Assembly: GCA_903832085.1 (NCBI GenBank)
Contig: CAIKZZ010000021.1
Coordinates: 62,001-126,000 of the forward strand
Length of the DNA stretch: 64,000 bases
Direction of reading: 5' to 3'
Origin: an uncultured Pseudomonadota bacterium
GTDB taxonomy: Bacteria; Pseudomonadota; Gammaproteobacteria; Steroidobacterales; Steroidobacteraceae
Shown here piece after piece: positions 1 through 9,944 of this stretch (position 1 is its first letter; every line of letters starts with the position of its first letter). The notes under the pieces were generated by a model. That model did not search any database. It saw only the letters and a list, made by a program, of their open reading frames with translations, and was not told the DNA's origin. A program made the position numbers and the translations under genes.

Positions 1-359
1 GCGCGAACTGGTTATCACGTATCAGAGCAGTGCAGGCGCAGCGGATCGTGTTTCATGCGCCGTGCACTTTGCAACACGGGCAGCAGCGCACAGGACTTGT
101 TGAAAGCTTACTGACCGAGGCGGGAGTCACGTTGTTGCCAGTGAGTGAGGGGCATGTGTGTTGCGGTTCTGCCGGAACCTACTCGCTATTGCAGCCCACA
201 ACGGCAAGAGCATTGCGCGAGCGCAAACTTCAAGGGCTGACCATAGCAAGTCCTGAGCTTATTTTGTCAGCCAATGTCGGCTGTATCAGCCATTTAGCCG
301 CTGGTACCACCATTCGGGTCCGGCACTGGATTGAGTGGTTGGCAGAAGCGCTCGCCTAA
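1..359 (+). CDS. glcF: Glycolate oxidase iron-sulfur subunit, 3' end (partial)
   Basis: This is the C-terminal part of GlcF, the Fe-S subunit that passes electrons from glycolate oxidation to the quinone pool. The gene runs in from outside the window; the reading frame is open from base 3. Visible are two cysteine-rich elements of the CCG domain: FHAPCTLQHGQ just after the left edge and GHVCCGSAGTYS about 30 residues later. The end, NVGCISHL...VRHWIEWLAEAL, is the usual GlcF C-terminus. The flavin subunits GlcD and GlcE would be expected upstream, outside the window. A generic (Fe-S)-binding CCG protein is the alternative, but the tail is typical of GlcF. Confidence 0.9.
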   Translation, partial: ANWLSRIRAVQAQRIVFHAPCTLQHGQQRTGLVESLLTEAGVTLLPVSEGHVCCGSAGTYSLLQPTTARALRERKLQGLTIASPELILSANVGCISHLAAGTTIRVRHWIEWLAEALA

Positions 360-413
360 GACGCACACGCATCCCGCAGACGTGTAAACTCACCGTTTTC
401 TGGGCGAGCCCTT

Positions 414-1631
414 GTGAACAACACTCCAGTCACGGCAACACCGAAGCGCCCTTTAAATTATGGCGAGTTTGTGACCATGATGGCGGCCGCGATGGCTCTG
501 CATGCGGCTGCGATCGACACCATGCTGCCGGCGTTGCCGACTATAGGCCGTGCCTTTACTGTGACAAGTCAGAACCAGCTGCAGTGGCTTGTGACCATTT
601 TTATGGTCGGCTCCGGGCTCGGCCAAATCATCTACGGGCCATTAACGGACCGCTACGGCCGGCGACCCGTCTTACTGGCCGGCATGAGCGTCTTTGTGCT
701 GATTTCGCTAGTGGCTGGGAGCGCGCCGTCGCTTAGGTGGTTGTTATTAGCGCGCGTATTACAAGGCTTTGCAGCAGCAGCCACGAGTGTAGTGTGCAGA
801 GCGATCGTGCGAGACCGATTCGTGGGTGCGAGCATGGCGCGGGTTATGTCGGTGATTTTCATTGTGTTCCTGACAGCTCCCATTCTTGCGCCCTCTATCG
901 GACAGCTGTTGCTACTGGTGATGCCGTGGCGTGGGTTGTTTGTGGCACTCGCGGTCTTTGGCGGTAGCGTGACCCTGTGGGTGTACTTGCGTTTACCTGA
1001 GTCATTAGCCGTAGAGACTCGCCGTGGTTTGAGTGTGAGTGATTTGACGCAAGCTGCATGGTTTGTGATTAGCGAGCCGGTCTCCATGTTGTATACGATC
1101 GCGATGACCGTGATGTTTGGGGCATTGTTGTCCTACGTCAGCACGGTGTCGCAGATTTTCAATGAGGGATTCCATGCGCCGCACTTAATGGCGGCAGCGT
1201 TCGCCTTTTGTGCCTCGGCCATGGGTCTTGCCGCATTTACCAATTCGCGCCTCGTGGAACGGCTCGGTATGCGGCGCATCTCGCACACTTCATTGCTACT
1301 GTTTATTGCGATCACTGGTGTGCATGTGCTCGTGTCGCTATCCATACACGAAGGGGTGGTGCTGTTTTCCATCCTACAGGCCGGTGCGATGGCATGTTTT
1401 GGTCTGTGCGTCTCAAATTTTGGAGCGATCGCCATGCAGCCGATGGGGGCGATTGCCGGTAGCGCAGCCTCTGTGCAGGGCGTGATTTACACTATTGGGG
1501 GAGCGTTACTGGCTTCACTCATCGGTCAGCAATGGCATGGTGCGATTACCTTCTTGCCGCTTGGAGCCTTTTGTTGCGGCTGCGTGGCACTGGCGTGCGT
1601 CCTCACGGCCGAGCGAGGACGCTTGTTTTAG
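414..1631 (+). CDS. Bcr/CflA-family multidrug MFS exporter
   Basis: A 405-residue inner-membrane protein with about 12 hydrophobic segments. The loop between segments 2 and 3 carries the MFS signature GPLTDRYGRRPVLL (motif A), and the N-terminus (AIDTMLPALPTIGRAF) is typical of the Bcr/CflA drug:proton antiporter group. The start chosen is the GTG at 414, 54 bases after glcF; no strong ribosome site is visible. It is convergent with the peptidase-like gene that ends at 1664. The substrate cannot be read from the sequence; bicyclomycin, sulfonamide and purine export are known for relatives. Confidence 0.85.
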   Translation: MNNTPVTATPKRPLNYGEFVTMMAAAMALHAAAIDTMLPALPTIGRAFTVTSQNQLQWLVTIFMVGSGLGQIIYGPLTDRYGRRPVLLAGMSVFVLISLVAGSAPSLRWLLLARVLQGFAAAATSVVCRAIVRDRFVGASMARVMSVIFIVFLTAPILAPSIGQLLLLVMPWRGLFVALAVFGGSVTLWVYLRLPESLAVETRRGLSVSDLTQAAWFVISEPVSMLYTIAMTVMFGALLSYVSTVSQIFNEGFHAPHLMAAAFAFCASAMGLAAFTNSRLVERLGMRRISHTSLLLFIAITGVHVLVSLSIHEGVVLFSILQAGAMACFGLCVSNFGAIAMQPMGAIAGSAASVQGVIYTIGGALLASLIGQQWHGAITFLPLGAFCCGCVALACVLTAERGRLF

Positions 1632-1663
1632 TGTGTGCTCATGCGACTAATGCAGAGCTATAT

Positions 1664-3433
1664 TCATTCTAACTCCGGATAGGGGCCTTTACCGCCTTCG
1701 GCAATAAAGCGCTCGATGCGCGCTTCAAGCAATGGTAGGGGAACTGATCCTAGGGCGAGTACCGTGTCATTAAACGCACGGATATTAAATTTAGCACCCA
1801 GCACATTTTCGGCTTTGGCGCGTGCTTTGAGAATCGCTGTTTCGCCTAAGTAATAAGACAGCGCCTGTCCAGGCCAGCCGATGTAGCGATCGATCTCTGT
1901 TTCGATCTCATGTTCCGGTAAAGCGGTGTACTCGCGAAAATACTGAATAGCCCGTTCGCGTGTCCACCCTTGCGAGTGAATGCCGGTATCGACGACTAAA
2001 CGTGCTGCACGCCAGATCTGATATCCCAACATGCCGAAGCGATCGTAAGGCGTTTCGTACATGCCCATTTCAATGCCTAAGTGCTCGCAATACAGTGCCC
2101 AACCCTCGCCAAAAGCCGAGATGTAGCTGTGTTGCCGGAAGGCTGGCTGATCGGCATGCTCCAGAGCAATGGGCATTTGAAAGGCATGCCCAGGAGCTGA
2201 CTCGTGCAGGGTGAGCGCTGTTAAGTTATAAAGTGGTCGACCAGGTAGATTGTAGGTGTTCAATAGATACACGCCAGGGCCACCGCGGCCGCTGGTGTAA
2301 AACGGCGCCAGCTCATCTGGCACTGGACGAATTGCAAAACGGGCTCGCGGCAGGTAACCGAAGAACTGTGCGGCTTTTGCATCAAATCGCTTCGCGATCC
2401 ACGCGGCGCGCATCAGCAGCTCGTCGGGCGTTTTCGCATAAAACTGGGGATCGGTGCGTAGAAATTGTTGAAAGGCCGCAAAGTCGCCCTGAAAACCGGT
2501 TTCCTGCATGACGATGAGCATCTCGTGATGTAGGCGCGCCACCTCGGCGAGTCCAAACGCATGAATGGCGGCTGGCTCCATATCGAGTGTTGTGAACTCG
2601 CGAATTTTTGAGCGGTAATACGCTTTTCCATTTGGTAAATCTTCAGCAGCAAGCGTGGTACGTGCATGGGGAATGTAGTCCTCACGCAAAAACTGCAAGA
2701 GCTGTGCGTGCGCCGGTTGTACGGCCTCGCGAATGGCGAGTAGTCCTTCAGCACGTAGACGGGTTTGCTCGTCCGCTGAGATACCGGGCATTTCTTTAAA
2801 GGGTGTGTAGAACAAGGTCTGTTCGGGAGGCACGTCGGTGACAGCTGTCAGTGACGTGTCACGACCTAACAGAGTGACTCTCGGTGGCGTGAACCCGCGC
2901 TTAAGACCGGCGCGCATCAGCTTCATCTCGTCTTGGAAGAAGCGCGGCACATCGCGCATCTGCGCAATCCAGTGTTGATAATCCTCCACGCTGCGAAACG
3001 GCCGGCGGGCGGTGTAGCCAAAACCGCTCCAGAATGTCGTATCAGAGTTTAGAGGCTTTTCGTATTCGCGAAAGCGCTGCTCGGCGACCAGCGCCTCAAT
3101 CTGTGGTAGATAAATATCAAAATTCAGTTGTTCTTTAGGCGAGAGGTCGGCGCGAGGGATGGCGGCCAAGTCATGTAGGACTTGCTCCCAATAGCGGAGC
3201 CGACTGGTCTGCGCCTCGGCATTGATGGCAGGCAAGTGATCTTCAATCGGTTGAGCGCTGCTGTCTTCATCACCAAACTGGGCATCACGCCATTGCCACT
3301 CGGCGGTATAGAGCGCTTGTAGTTTTGCATCCGCACTGGGTGCTGGCTCGACTTGGGGTAGTGCCTGGCCACGGGCCGATAGGCACAGCGTCATCATCGT
3401 GATGAGGCAAAAGAGGCGTTGTTTTCGGTGCAC
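1664..3433 (-). CDS. DUF885 family protein, exported metallopeptidase-like
   Basis: A 589-residue protein of the DUF885 family, whose members resemble zinc carboxypeptidases or angiotensin-converting enzyme folds. The candidate zinc motif HESAPGH is at residues 410-416. Members usually keep HExxPGH here, so Ser at the third position is a mild variant. The N-terminus (HRKQRLFCLITMMTLCLSARGQA) reads as a signal peptide. I chose the GTG at 3433 because AAGGA lies 7 bases before it; an open frame extends upstream to 3487 but would put charged residues before the signal. The product should act in the periplasm or be a lipid-free secreted peptidase. The substrate is unknown. Confidence 0.85.
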   Translation of the reverse strand: MHRKQRLFCLITMMTLCLSARGQALPQVEPAPSADAKLQALYTAEWQWRDAQFGDEDSSAQPIEDHLPAINAEAQTSRLRYWEQVLHDLAAIPRADLSPKEQLNFDIYLPQIEALVAEQRFREYEKPLNSDTTFWSGFGYTARRPFRSVEDYQHWIAQMRDVPRFFQDEMKLMRAGLKRGFTPPRVTLLGRDTSLTAVTDVPPEQTLFYTPFKEMPGISADEQTRLRAEGLLAIREAVQPAHAQLLQFLREDYIPHARTTLAAEDLPNGKAYYRSKIREFTTLDMEPAAIHAFGLAEVARLHHEMLIVMQETGFQGDFAAFQQFLRTDPQFYAKTPDELLMRAAWIAKRFDAKAAQFFGYLPRARFAIRPVPDELAPFYTSGRGGPGVYLLNTYNLPGRPLYNLTALTLHESAPGHAFQMPIALEHADQPAFRQHSYISAFGEGWALYCEHLGIEMGMYETPYDRFGMLGYQIWRAARLVVDTGIHSQGWTRERAIQYFREYTALPEHEIETEIDRYIGWPGQALSYYLGETAILKARAKAENVLGAKFNIRAFNDTVLALGSVPLPLLEARIERFIAEGGKGPYPELE

Positions 3434-3639
3434 GGCCAGATCCTTGAGGTCAGGGCGTCGACGGACATGTGTCAAGAACAGTAACACCGATAAAAAGCCG
3501 CTGCACTATGCACGCAAAAAACCGCAGCCGGGATGCCCGAAAGGGGCGCTGGAGTGTATCCTCAAGCTCCCATGCAGACACGCGCCTTCCAGATCTTCAT
3601 TGTGCTGATTCGGCAGAGCCGCACTCATTGGAGTGGCTT

Positions 3640-4914
3640 ATGAGCGTCCGTGCGCCGCGGTATTCCGCGTGGTCTTTGTTGCGTGGCCGGTTTTCGGGGC
3701 CTGGTTTTTGGCGGCCGCTGTGGTCCGGCCGTCAGCTACAGAAAGCCTATGACGTGGTGGTGGTGGGAGCGGGCGGCCATGGACTGGCCACCGCCTATCA
3801 TTTGGCGCGCGATCATGGCGTCCGGCGAGTCGCAGTCCTCGAAAAGCGACTCGTTGGCTATGGCAACGTGGGTCGCAACACCACCATTGTGCGCTCCAAT
3901 TATCTGCTGCCCCAGAACCACTACTTTTATGAAGATGCGCTACGTCGGTGGGAGACGCTATCACGCGATCTGAATTATAACGTGATGTACAGCCCGCGCG
4001 GGGTGTTGGATTTGGCCTTATCGGATGGCGAGATGGTGAGCCTCGCGCGACGTGGCAATGCGATGCGTCTGGCAGGCATTGATGCAGAGCTGATGGATCG
4101 TGCCGGGGTGATGAAGTTTGCCAAAGAGCTCGTGCCGGCCGGCACCCGCCGCTTTGATATTGTGGGCGGGCTCTTGCAACAACGCGGTGGTACGGTGCGC
4201 CATGATGCCGTGGCGTGGGGTTATGCACGCGCGGCAAGTGCACTTGGTGTTGATATTATCGAAGACTGTGAAGTGACGGGGCTGGTCACCACGGCTGGTG
4301 TGGCAACCGGTGTTGAGACTAGTCAAGGCCCTGTCGCGGCTGGACAGGTGGTGTTTGCAGTGGCAGGCCACACAGGCGCGATCGGCACCATGCTCGGTGT
4401 ACCGCTACCGGTGGAAACACACTTATTGCAGGCGATGGTCACGGAGCCGATTAAGCCGCTCATCAACTCTGTGCTGATCTATGTGCATCCGCACGGCGAG
4501 GTGTACATCTTGCAGTCGGATCGCGGTGGCGTCGTGATGGGCGGGTTCCTTGACGGTTTTCCCTCGTACACGCGTGAAGGCCGCTGGTCGCGTCTGGAGG
4601 ACGTGGTGCAAAGTGCAGTCGCATTGCTGCCACAGATTGCGGGCTTGCGCGTGTTGCGCCACTGGGCAGGCACCAACGATATGACCATGGACGGTAGCTT
4701 TATTATTGACCGTATTCGCTATGACAATGTGTTCTTAAATGGCGGCTGGTGCTATGGCGGATTTAAGAGCATTCCCGCATCGGGTGCCGCCTGTGCGCAA
4801 TTCGTCGCAACCGGTACGGCTCCTGATTTGATTCGTGCGCATACGTTAAGTCGCTTTGCGAGTGGGCATCTGCTGGATGAGCGTGGCGGCGGGCCCTTTC
4901 CGGTGCGACTATGA
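3640..4914 (+). CDS. soxB: Sarcosine oxidase subunit beta
   Basis: The beta subunit of heterotetrameric sarcosine oxidase, which oxidises sarcosine to glycine and passes the methyl carbon to tetrahydrofolate in the alpha subunit. The protein is 424 residues. The dinucleotide-binding motif VVVVGAGGHG is near residues 40-48. The RHDAVAW motif around H188 matches the position where related SoxB proteins bind FMN covalently through histidine. The ATG at 3640 is preceded by GGAG at about 7 bases; an open frame reaches back to 3469 but that stretch looks unlike protein. It is first of four sox genes, with soxD beginning 10 bases after its stop. Confidence 0.93.
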   Translation: MSVRAPRYSAWSLLRGRFSGPGFWRPLWSGRQLQKAYDVVVVGAGGHGLATAYHLARDHGVRRVAVLEKRLVGYGNVGRNTTIVRSNYLLPQNHYFYEDALRRWETLSRDLNYNVMYSPRGVLDLALSDGEMVSLARRGNAMRLAGIDAELMDRAGVMKFAKELVPAGTRRFDIVGGLLQQRGGTVRHDAVAWGYARAASALGVDIIEDCEVTGLVTTAGVATGVETSQGPVAAGQVVFAVAGHTGAIGTMLGVPLPVETHLLQAMVTEPIKPLINSVLIYVHPHGEVYILQSDRGGVVMGGFLDGFPSYTREGRWSRLEDVVQSAVALLPQIAGLRVLRHWAGTNDMTMDGSFIIDRIRYDNVFLNGGWCYGGFKSIPASGAACAQFVATGTAPDLIRAHTLSRFASGHLLDERGGGPFPVRL

Positions 4915-4924
4915 GGGTGGTGTC

Positions 4925-5164
4925 ATGATGCGACTGACATGTCCCTTCTGCGGTGCGCGTGAACTGCATGAGTTTCAGTTTCATAAGACGGCCCCAGAGC
5001 CCGGCGCTAATCCATTTGCGGCGGTCTATGAACGGGTTAATCGCACAGACATAAGTCAGGAGTACTGGCAGCACCTGCACGGTTGCCGCGCATGGCTCTA
5101 TGTGTCTCGCAATCCAAGTACCGGTGAGGTGTATCAGGTGCACTTGCTGGGGACACAGTCGTGA
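4925..5164 (+). CDS. soxD: Sarcosine oxidase subunit delta
   Basis: A 79-residue zinc-binding delta subunit of sarcosine oxidase. The ligands C6, C9, H50 and C54 are all present with the Cys-x2-Cys and His-x3-Cys spacing known from the crystal structures of the family. Starting at the first of two tandem ATGs (4925) gives exactly C6 and C9. GAGGGTGG lies upstream. The stop overlaps the GTG start of soxA by 4 bases, so translation is probably coupled. The subunit is structural and sits at the alpha/beta interface region of the complex in the cytoplasm. Confidence 0.9.
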   Translation: MMRLTCPFCGARELHEFQFHKTAPEPGANPFAAVYERVNRTDISQEYWQHLHGCRAWLYVSRNPSTGEVYQVHLLGTQS

Positions 5165-8106
5165 CCTTGCGCCGTGCGCTATCAACACGTCGCGGTCATC
5201 GTGTGACCTCGCAGTCCGTCAGCTTTCAGTTCGATGGGCGTGAGTACACGGCGCAAGCGGGCGACACCGTCGCCTCTGCCTTGCTTGCGCACGGTGTGCG
5301 GTTATTTGGGCGTAGTGTCAAATACCGCAGGCCACGCGGCGTGTTTGCGGCAGGACCTGAGGAGCCGAATGCTTTACTCACAGTTGGCACACAACCGTGC
5401 GTGATACCGAATGTCTCTGCCCCACAACTGGCGATCACGCCGCAATTAATTACACGCAGTCAAAATCGCTGGCCGTCGTTACGTGTGGATCTGCATGCTC
5501 TGTTGCAGGCAGGTAGCGGCTTTCTCGGTGCCGGATTTTACTACAAGACATTTATGTGGCCGTCGTGGCGAACGTACGAAACCATGATTCGTCATTTAGC
5601 CGGGTTAGGTGAAGCACCGGGTGCTGCTGATATCGCGCCACCGCACGTGGAGTACGTATCGTGCGATGTGTTGGTGGGTGGCGCAGGCGCCGCTGGGCTT
5701 GCGGCGGCCCTTGCGGCCGCGCGGGCTGGTGCACGTGTGGTGGTGTGCGAGCGTGAGCCACAAGCGGGTGGGGAGCTCGAATTTGAGACAGCAACGATTG
5801 ATGAGCAGTCGGCAACCGAGTGGGTGAGCTCAGCTCTGGCGGAGCTCGCCCGCGCGGGTGCGCGCGTGCTGTATCACACCGCGATTGTGGGTGGGTCCGA
5901 TGGACTGGTCATTGCGCATGCTGAACCGGGCGGCGGTGCCAAAGACAACACGGTGTATCGCATTCGACCGCAAAAGTTTGTGATGGCAATGGGCGCGGTT
6001 GAGCGAGGCATCGCATTTGTCGATAACGACCGGCCGGGCGTCATGCTCCTGGGTGCAGCGGAGCGTTACCTCGCCCGCTATGGTGTGGCCGTCGGCAAAG
6101 AACTGGTGTTGTTTGGCAATCACGATCGGCTGTATGCCAGTGCCCAGCGGCTGCATGCTGCCGGCATGCGCATTCGGGCGATTATCGATACGCGCGGCGA
6201 TGTGTCAGCTGTGACCATCGGCCTGCGAGCAAGGCTCACCGGCATGGGAGTGGAGTGTCTTGGCGGTCATGCGGTGGCTGAGGTACACGGCGCTCATGGC
6301 GTGCGTCGCATTTGCGTTGTTGATTTGCAAGCGCCTGGAACCAAGATCTTTATCGAATGCGATGCACTGTTGGTCAGTGGTGGCTGGACGCCGATGTTGC
6401 AGGCAGCGTTGCACGATGGCGGGCAGCGGGAGTTCGCCGCGCAGGCAGGCGGATTTGTAGCGAATGCTCAACCCGAGTGGCGCACCGCCGTGGGGGCTTG
6501 TGCCGGGACGTTTGAGTTAAGCGTGTTACTGACGGAGTCCTTTCGGGCAGCAGCGCAACTGAGCCAAAGCGTTGGTGCCATGGGCGTGGTGGGACGCGCG
6601 CCGGTTGGACGCGGGGACACAGCGCCGCAACTGCAGGCATTTTGGCGCTCTGCGTGCACACGTGCGCAAGAGAAAAGACAATTTGTTGATTTGCAAAATG
6701 ACGTGACGGTGGCGGATTTGCGCTTAGCTCTCAGCGAGGGCTTTGTAGATATAGAGCACATTAAGCGCTACACAACGCTCGGGATTGGGACCGAACAGGG
6801 CCGCACGGGTGGTTTGCTCGGAGCAGCGATCGTCGCTGAACTCAAAGGCGAGCCCTTGTCGCGCGTGGGCGTGAGTCGTACGCGCCCCCCCTATCAGCCG
6901 ATGACGCTCAGTTCACTGGCGGGACTCAATCAAGGTGATGCACTGCGTGTGACCCGTCGTACGCCATTGCATGCGTGGAACCAAGCGAATGGTGCCGTCT
7001 TTGAGCCGGCAGAGTATTGGTTGCGCACGCGTTACTACCGAGCCAACGGTACAGATGCATTCACCGCTGGAATCCAGGAAGCCACGCAAGTGCGGGCACA
7101 CGGCGGTATTTTGGATGGCTCTACTTTAGGAAAAATCGAGATTGCAGGCGCGGATGCGGCAGCGTTTTTGGATCGGTTGTATTTGACTAAAGCCAGCACA
7201 ATGAAAGTCGGGCGCTCGAAGTACATGGTGAACTTGCGCGAAGATGGCATGGTACTCGATGACGGTATTGTGCTGCGCTTAGCGCCGAACCGTTTTCTGG
7301 CAACCACGGGTTCGGGGCATGCCGAGCACATGCTGTCGCATTTTGAGCATTACCGTGCGCTCGAGTGGAGTCACCGGCAGGTGGCGATCACGAATCTCAC
7401 CGAAGCGTGGGCGGTGATTGTGGTGGCGGGTCCTGAAAGCCGCGCCGCTTTGATACGCGTGCTTGGCGAGGCGTGGCATGCGCGTCTTTCAGGATTGACG
7501 CACATGGATTTTAGTGTGTCCCGCTGGAATGGACAGACACTGCGCGTGTTGCGAGCGAGCTTTTCAGGTGAGCTTGCGTTTGAGCTGCACTGTCAGCACG
7601 GGATAGCGGTTCCATTGTGGGAAGCCCTCGTTGCCGCTGGCTTGCAGCCCTATGGTCTTGAGGCTTTGGATATATTACGTGTCGAGAAAGGCTACCTCGT
7701 GAGTTCCGAGATGAATGGCGAAGCGACCCCGCAGGATTTGGGGATGGATGGGTTAGTCAATTTAGGCAATGAATGCGTGGGTCGAGCCATGCTGGGCCGT
7801 CCTGCGTTTGCCGAGCCACAGCGGCCCCGCTTGGTGGGCTTACGCGCCTGTGATGGCAAAAGCGTGATTCAAGGCGGGGCGCAAATCACCCTCACCACCA
7901 CAGACACGCACGCGCTCGGTCATGTCTCCTCCAGTGTCTATAGTCCAGCGCTTGGTCAGTGGATCGCACTCGCCTTTGTGGCACGCGACCGCGCTGCACC
8001 GGGTACGGTGCTAGTGGCTAGAGACCCACTGCGCGGTACGGATGTTGACGTGGTAGTGACATCGCCTGTGCACGTGGATTCTTCGAGTGAGCGTATGAAA
8101 GCATGA
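5161..8106 (+). CDS. soxA: Sarcosine oxidase subunit alpha
   Basis: A 981-residue alpha subunit. In order: a ferredoxin-like domain without cluster cysteines (about 16-90), an NAD/FAD-type Rossmann domain with GGAGAAG at 173-179, and a GcvT-like folate-binding domain from about residue 600 to the end. In this family the GcvT domain turns the imine produced by the beta subunit into 5,10-methylenetetrahydrofolate. The start is a GTG overlapping the soxD stop (GTGA); the first 15 residues are rich in arginine and the next ATG-like start is not obvious. The stop overlaps the soxG start (ATGA). Length is normal for the family. Confidence 0.93.
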   Translation: MTLRRALSTRRGHRVTSQSVSFQFDGREYTAQAGDTVASALLAHGVRLFGRSVKYRRPRGVFAAGPEEPNALLTVGTQPCVIPNVSAPQLAITPQLITRSQNRWPSLRVDLHALLQAGSGFLGAGFYYKTFMWPSWRTYETMIRHLAGLGEAPGAADIAPPHVEYVSCDVLVGGAGAAGLAAALAAARAGARVVVCEREPQAGGELEFETATIDEQSATEWVSSALAELARAGARVLYHTAIVGGSDGLVIAHAEPGGGAKDNTVYRIRPQKFVMAMGAVERGIAFVDNDRPGVMLLGAAERYLARYGVAVGKELVLFGNHDRLYASAQRLHAAGMRIRAIIDTRGDVSAVTIGLRARLTGMGVECLGGHAVAEVHGAHGVRRICVVDLQAPGTKIFIECDALLVSGGWTPMLQAALHDGGQREFAAQAGGFVANAQPEWRTAVGACAGTFELSVLLTESFRAAAQLSQSVGAMGVVGRAPVGRGDTAPQLQAFWRSACTRAQEKRQFVDLQNDVTVADLRLALSEGFVDIEHIKRYTTLGIGTEQGRTGGLLGAAIVAELKGEPLSRVGVSRTRPPYQPMTLSSLAGLNQGDALRVTRRTPLHAWNQANGAVFEPAEYWLRTRYYRANGTDAFTAGIQEATQVRAHGGILDGSTLGKIEIAGADAAAFLDRLYLTKASTMKVGRSKYMVNLREDGMVLDDGIVLRLAPNRFLATTGSGHAEHMLSHFEHYRALEWSHRQVAITNLTEAWAVIVVAGPESRAALIRVLGEAWHARLSGLTHMDFSVSRWNGQTLRVLRASFSGELAFELHCQHGIAVPLWEALVAAGLQPYGLEALDILRVEKGYLVSSEMNGEATPQDLGMDGLVNLGNECVGRAMLGRPAFAEPQRPRLVGLRACDGKSVIQGGAQITLTTTDTHALGHVSSSVYSPALGQWIALAFVARDRAAPGTVLVARDPLRGTDVDVVVTSPVHVDSSSERMKA

Positions 8107-8618
8107 ACACGAGCACAAGCCTGATTATGGAGCAACGATGTCAGATTCAGTCCTTCGCCACGACAGTGGCGGTGGAGTTCAAAGCATTTCAGTATCCGTT
8201 GGTGGGTACGGTCAGCGCAGAATTGCCCAGCGAACCGGGTGCGGTGCGGCGCGACACGGCGGGGAACGCCACCCTATTACACTACGGGCCTGGGGTATTT
8301 TTAGCGCCCTTACCGAACGAGGCGCTACTGCATCGATTGCAGACACTTGAGACAGCGGGGCTGGGCGCAGTGTTTGACGTGTGTGGGCAGTGGCATCAGT
8401 TTCGCCTGACAGGGGCATTGAGTACGCGCCTCTTAAGTAGTGGCATTGATATCGAGCACTGCGTGCCGCGGCGTGACTGCGCAGCGGTACATTTATTTGA
8501 TAGTCCTGCGCTGTTGTTGCTGCAATCGACTGGTTTTGATGTGTGGGTCCCTGCAAGTTATGCCACGGCGTTTTCTGCCACGCTCGTGCGATTGCGCGAG
8601 CGGTTAATCAATGCGTGA
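8103..8618 (+). CDS. soxG: Sarcosine oxidase subunit gamma
   Basis: A 171-residue protein whose position last in soxBDAG and overlap with soxA (ATGA) mark it as the gamma subunit. Sequence conservation in this subunit is weak; the pattern GPGVFLAPLP... followed by DVCGQWHQFRLTG...LLSSGIDIEHC agrees with the SoxG/GcvT-like fold. It has no cofactor motif, as expected for a structural subunit. The 69 bases after the stop contain a short run of seven T's but no convincing stem, so transcription may continue into the CoA-transferase gene. Confidence 0.85.
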   Translation: MNTSTSLIMEQRCQIQSFATTVAVEFKAFQYPLVGTVSAELPSEPGAVRRDTAGNATLLHYGPGVFLAPLPNEALLHRLQTLETAGLGAVFDVCGQWHQFRLTGALSTRLLSSGIDIEHCVPRRDCAAVHLFDSPALLLLQSTGFDVWVPASYATAFSATLVRLRERLINA

Positions 8619-8687
8619 GGCTTTTTTATGGAATCCTCAGTCTGCAAACGCAACGATCGTTATTGTCTGTACACACGATAAATTGAT

Positions 8688-9944
8688 ATGCCCATTAAAT
8701 TAAGCTTAGAACGTCTCGCCGATCGCTTAGCCCAAGCAGGGACTGTGTTTGTGCCAGGCGCGAGTGCGGAACCTGTGGAACTCACGCAGCTACTGGTGGC
8801 GCAGCCAGCCTATGGCGCGGGGACACGCTTTATGGCGGCCTTTGTGCCTGGTATGAACCGCGCCAATCTGGCGAGTGCCGCCACCCAGCGGCGTATGCAC
8901 AGTTTTTTTATGCCTCCGGAGTACCAAGCAGATTGGCGGGCGGGGCTGATTGATTTTACGCCTACATCGTATTTTGGCGCGCATCGGCTGGTCGCGTCAG
9001 CGCAGAGTGGAATTACCACACTGGTTGTACAGGTGGCCGCGCCGGATCGGCACGGACTGTGTTCACTGGGAGCGGCGGGCGAGTTAGTGCCGAGTGCGAT
9101 CCGTGCGGGGGTGCGGGTACTTGGGCTGATTAATCCGCGCGTGCCGGCAATTCCGCATGCGTTGCAAGTGCCATTCGATGCCTTTGACGCGGTGGCCGAA
9201 TCGGTGGTACCGCTTGCGAACTACGATGTGGGTCCGGCGAGTGCGGTGGCGGAGCAGATTGCCACGCATCTTGCCGGACTGATTCCGGATGGTGCCTCCT
9301 TGCAGTTAGGCTTAGGTAAGATCCCGGCGCAGCTAGCCAAGGCATTGCGGCCACGGCGGCGACTGCGGTTGTACAGCGGTATGTTATCGGACTCGTTTTT
9401 AGATTTAGTGGATGCGGGGTGCTTGGATCCGGATGCGCCCATCGTGGTGGGCATGATCGTGGGCAGCGCCGAGCTCTATGCGCGCTTAAGTCAGCTACCG
9501 CAACTGCGCATGGCATCGGTTGCCGAGACGCATGCTCCTGAAGCATTGGCGGCGGTGCCTGCGCTGTATGCAATTAACTCGGCGCTTGAGGTGGATTTGC
9601 TCGGGCAGGTGAATGCGGAGGTGCAAGGTGGCTCTTACGTGAGTGGCCCTGGTGGCTTGCCGGATTTTGCCGCCGCGGCCCATCGACAAGCGGACGGTTT
9701 AAGCGTGATCGCGCTGCCGTCTTCTGGCGCGGGCGGCAAACTGTCGCGTATTGTGGCGAGCTTTGGGGCAGGTGTACCGGTGACAGTACCAAAGCACGAT
9801 GTGGACGCCATTGTGACGGAGTATGGCGTGGCCTTGATTAAAAATGTGGATCTTGATCAGCGAGCGCTGCGTATCGCGGCGATCGCACATCCAAATCATC
9901 GGGATACGTTGCAGGAGGCTGCGAAGCGGCTGTTTCGGGCATGA
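8688..9944 (+). CDS. Acetyl-CoA hydrolase/transferase family CoA-transferase
   Basis: A 418-residue cytoplasmic enzyme of the class that includes 4-hydroxybutyrate CoA-transferase and acetyl-CoA hydrolase. Supporting motifs are LQLGLGKIP (205-213), LLGQVNAE (304-311, with a conserved glutamate that is a candidate for the CoA-thioester residue) and DVDAIVTEYGVA (371-382). It would move CoA between a carboxylate and an acyl-CoA. The substrate is not visible. The stop overlaps the next gene by 4 bases. Being downstream of soxBDAG and next to an SDR dehydrogenase suggests entry of an organic acid into central metabolism. Confidence 0.85.
   Translation: MPIKLSLERLADRLAQAGTVFVPGASAEPVELTQLLVAQPAYGAGTRFMAAFVPGMNRANLASAATQRRMHSFFMPPEYQADWRAGLIDFTPTSYFGAHRLVASAQSGITTLVVQVAAPDRHGLCSLGAAGELVPSAIRAGVRVLGLINPRVPAIPHALQVPFDAFDAVAESVVPLANYDVGPASAVAEQIATHLAGLIPDGASLQLGLGKIPAQLAKALRPRRRLRLYSGMLSDSFLDLVDAGCLDPDAPIVVGMIVGSAELYARLSQLPQLRMASVAETHAPEALAAVPALYAINSALEVDLLGQVNAEVQGGSYVSGPGGLPDFAAAAHRQADGLSVIALPSSGAGGKLSRIVASFGAGVPVTVPKHDVDAIVTEYGVALIKNVDLDQRALRIAAIAHPNHRDTLQEAAKRLFRA

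Noticed and set aside
1424-1431. GCGATCGC octamers (for example here and near 19193) as a HIP1-like repeat
   Set aside because: Only occasional copies were noticed, mostly inside genes, which is expected at this base composition.
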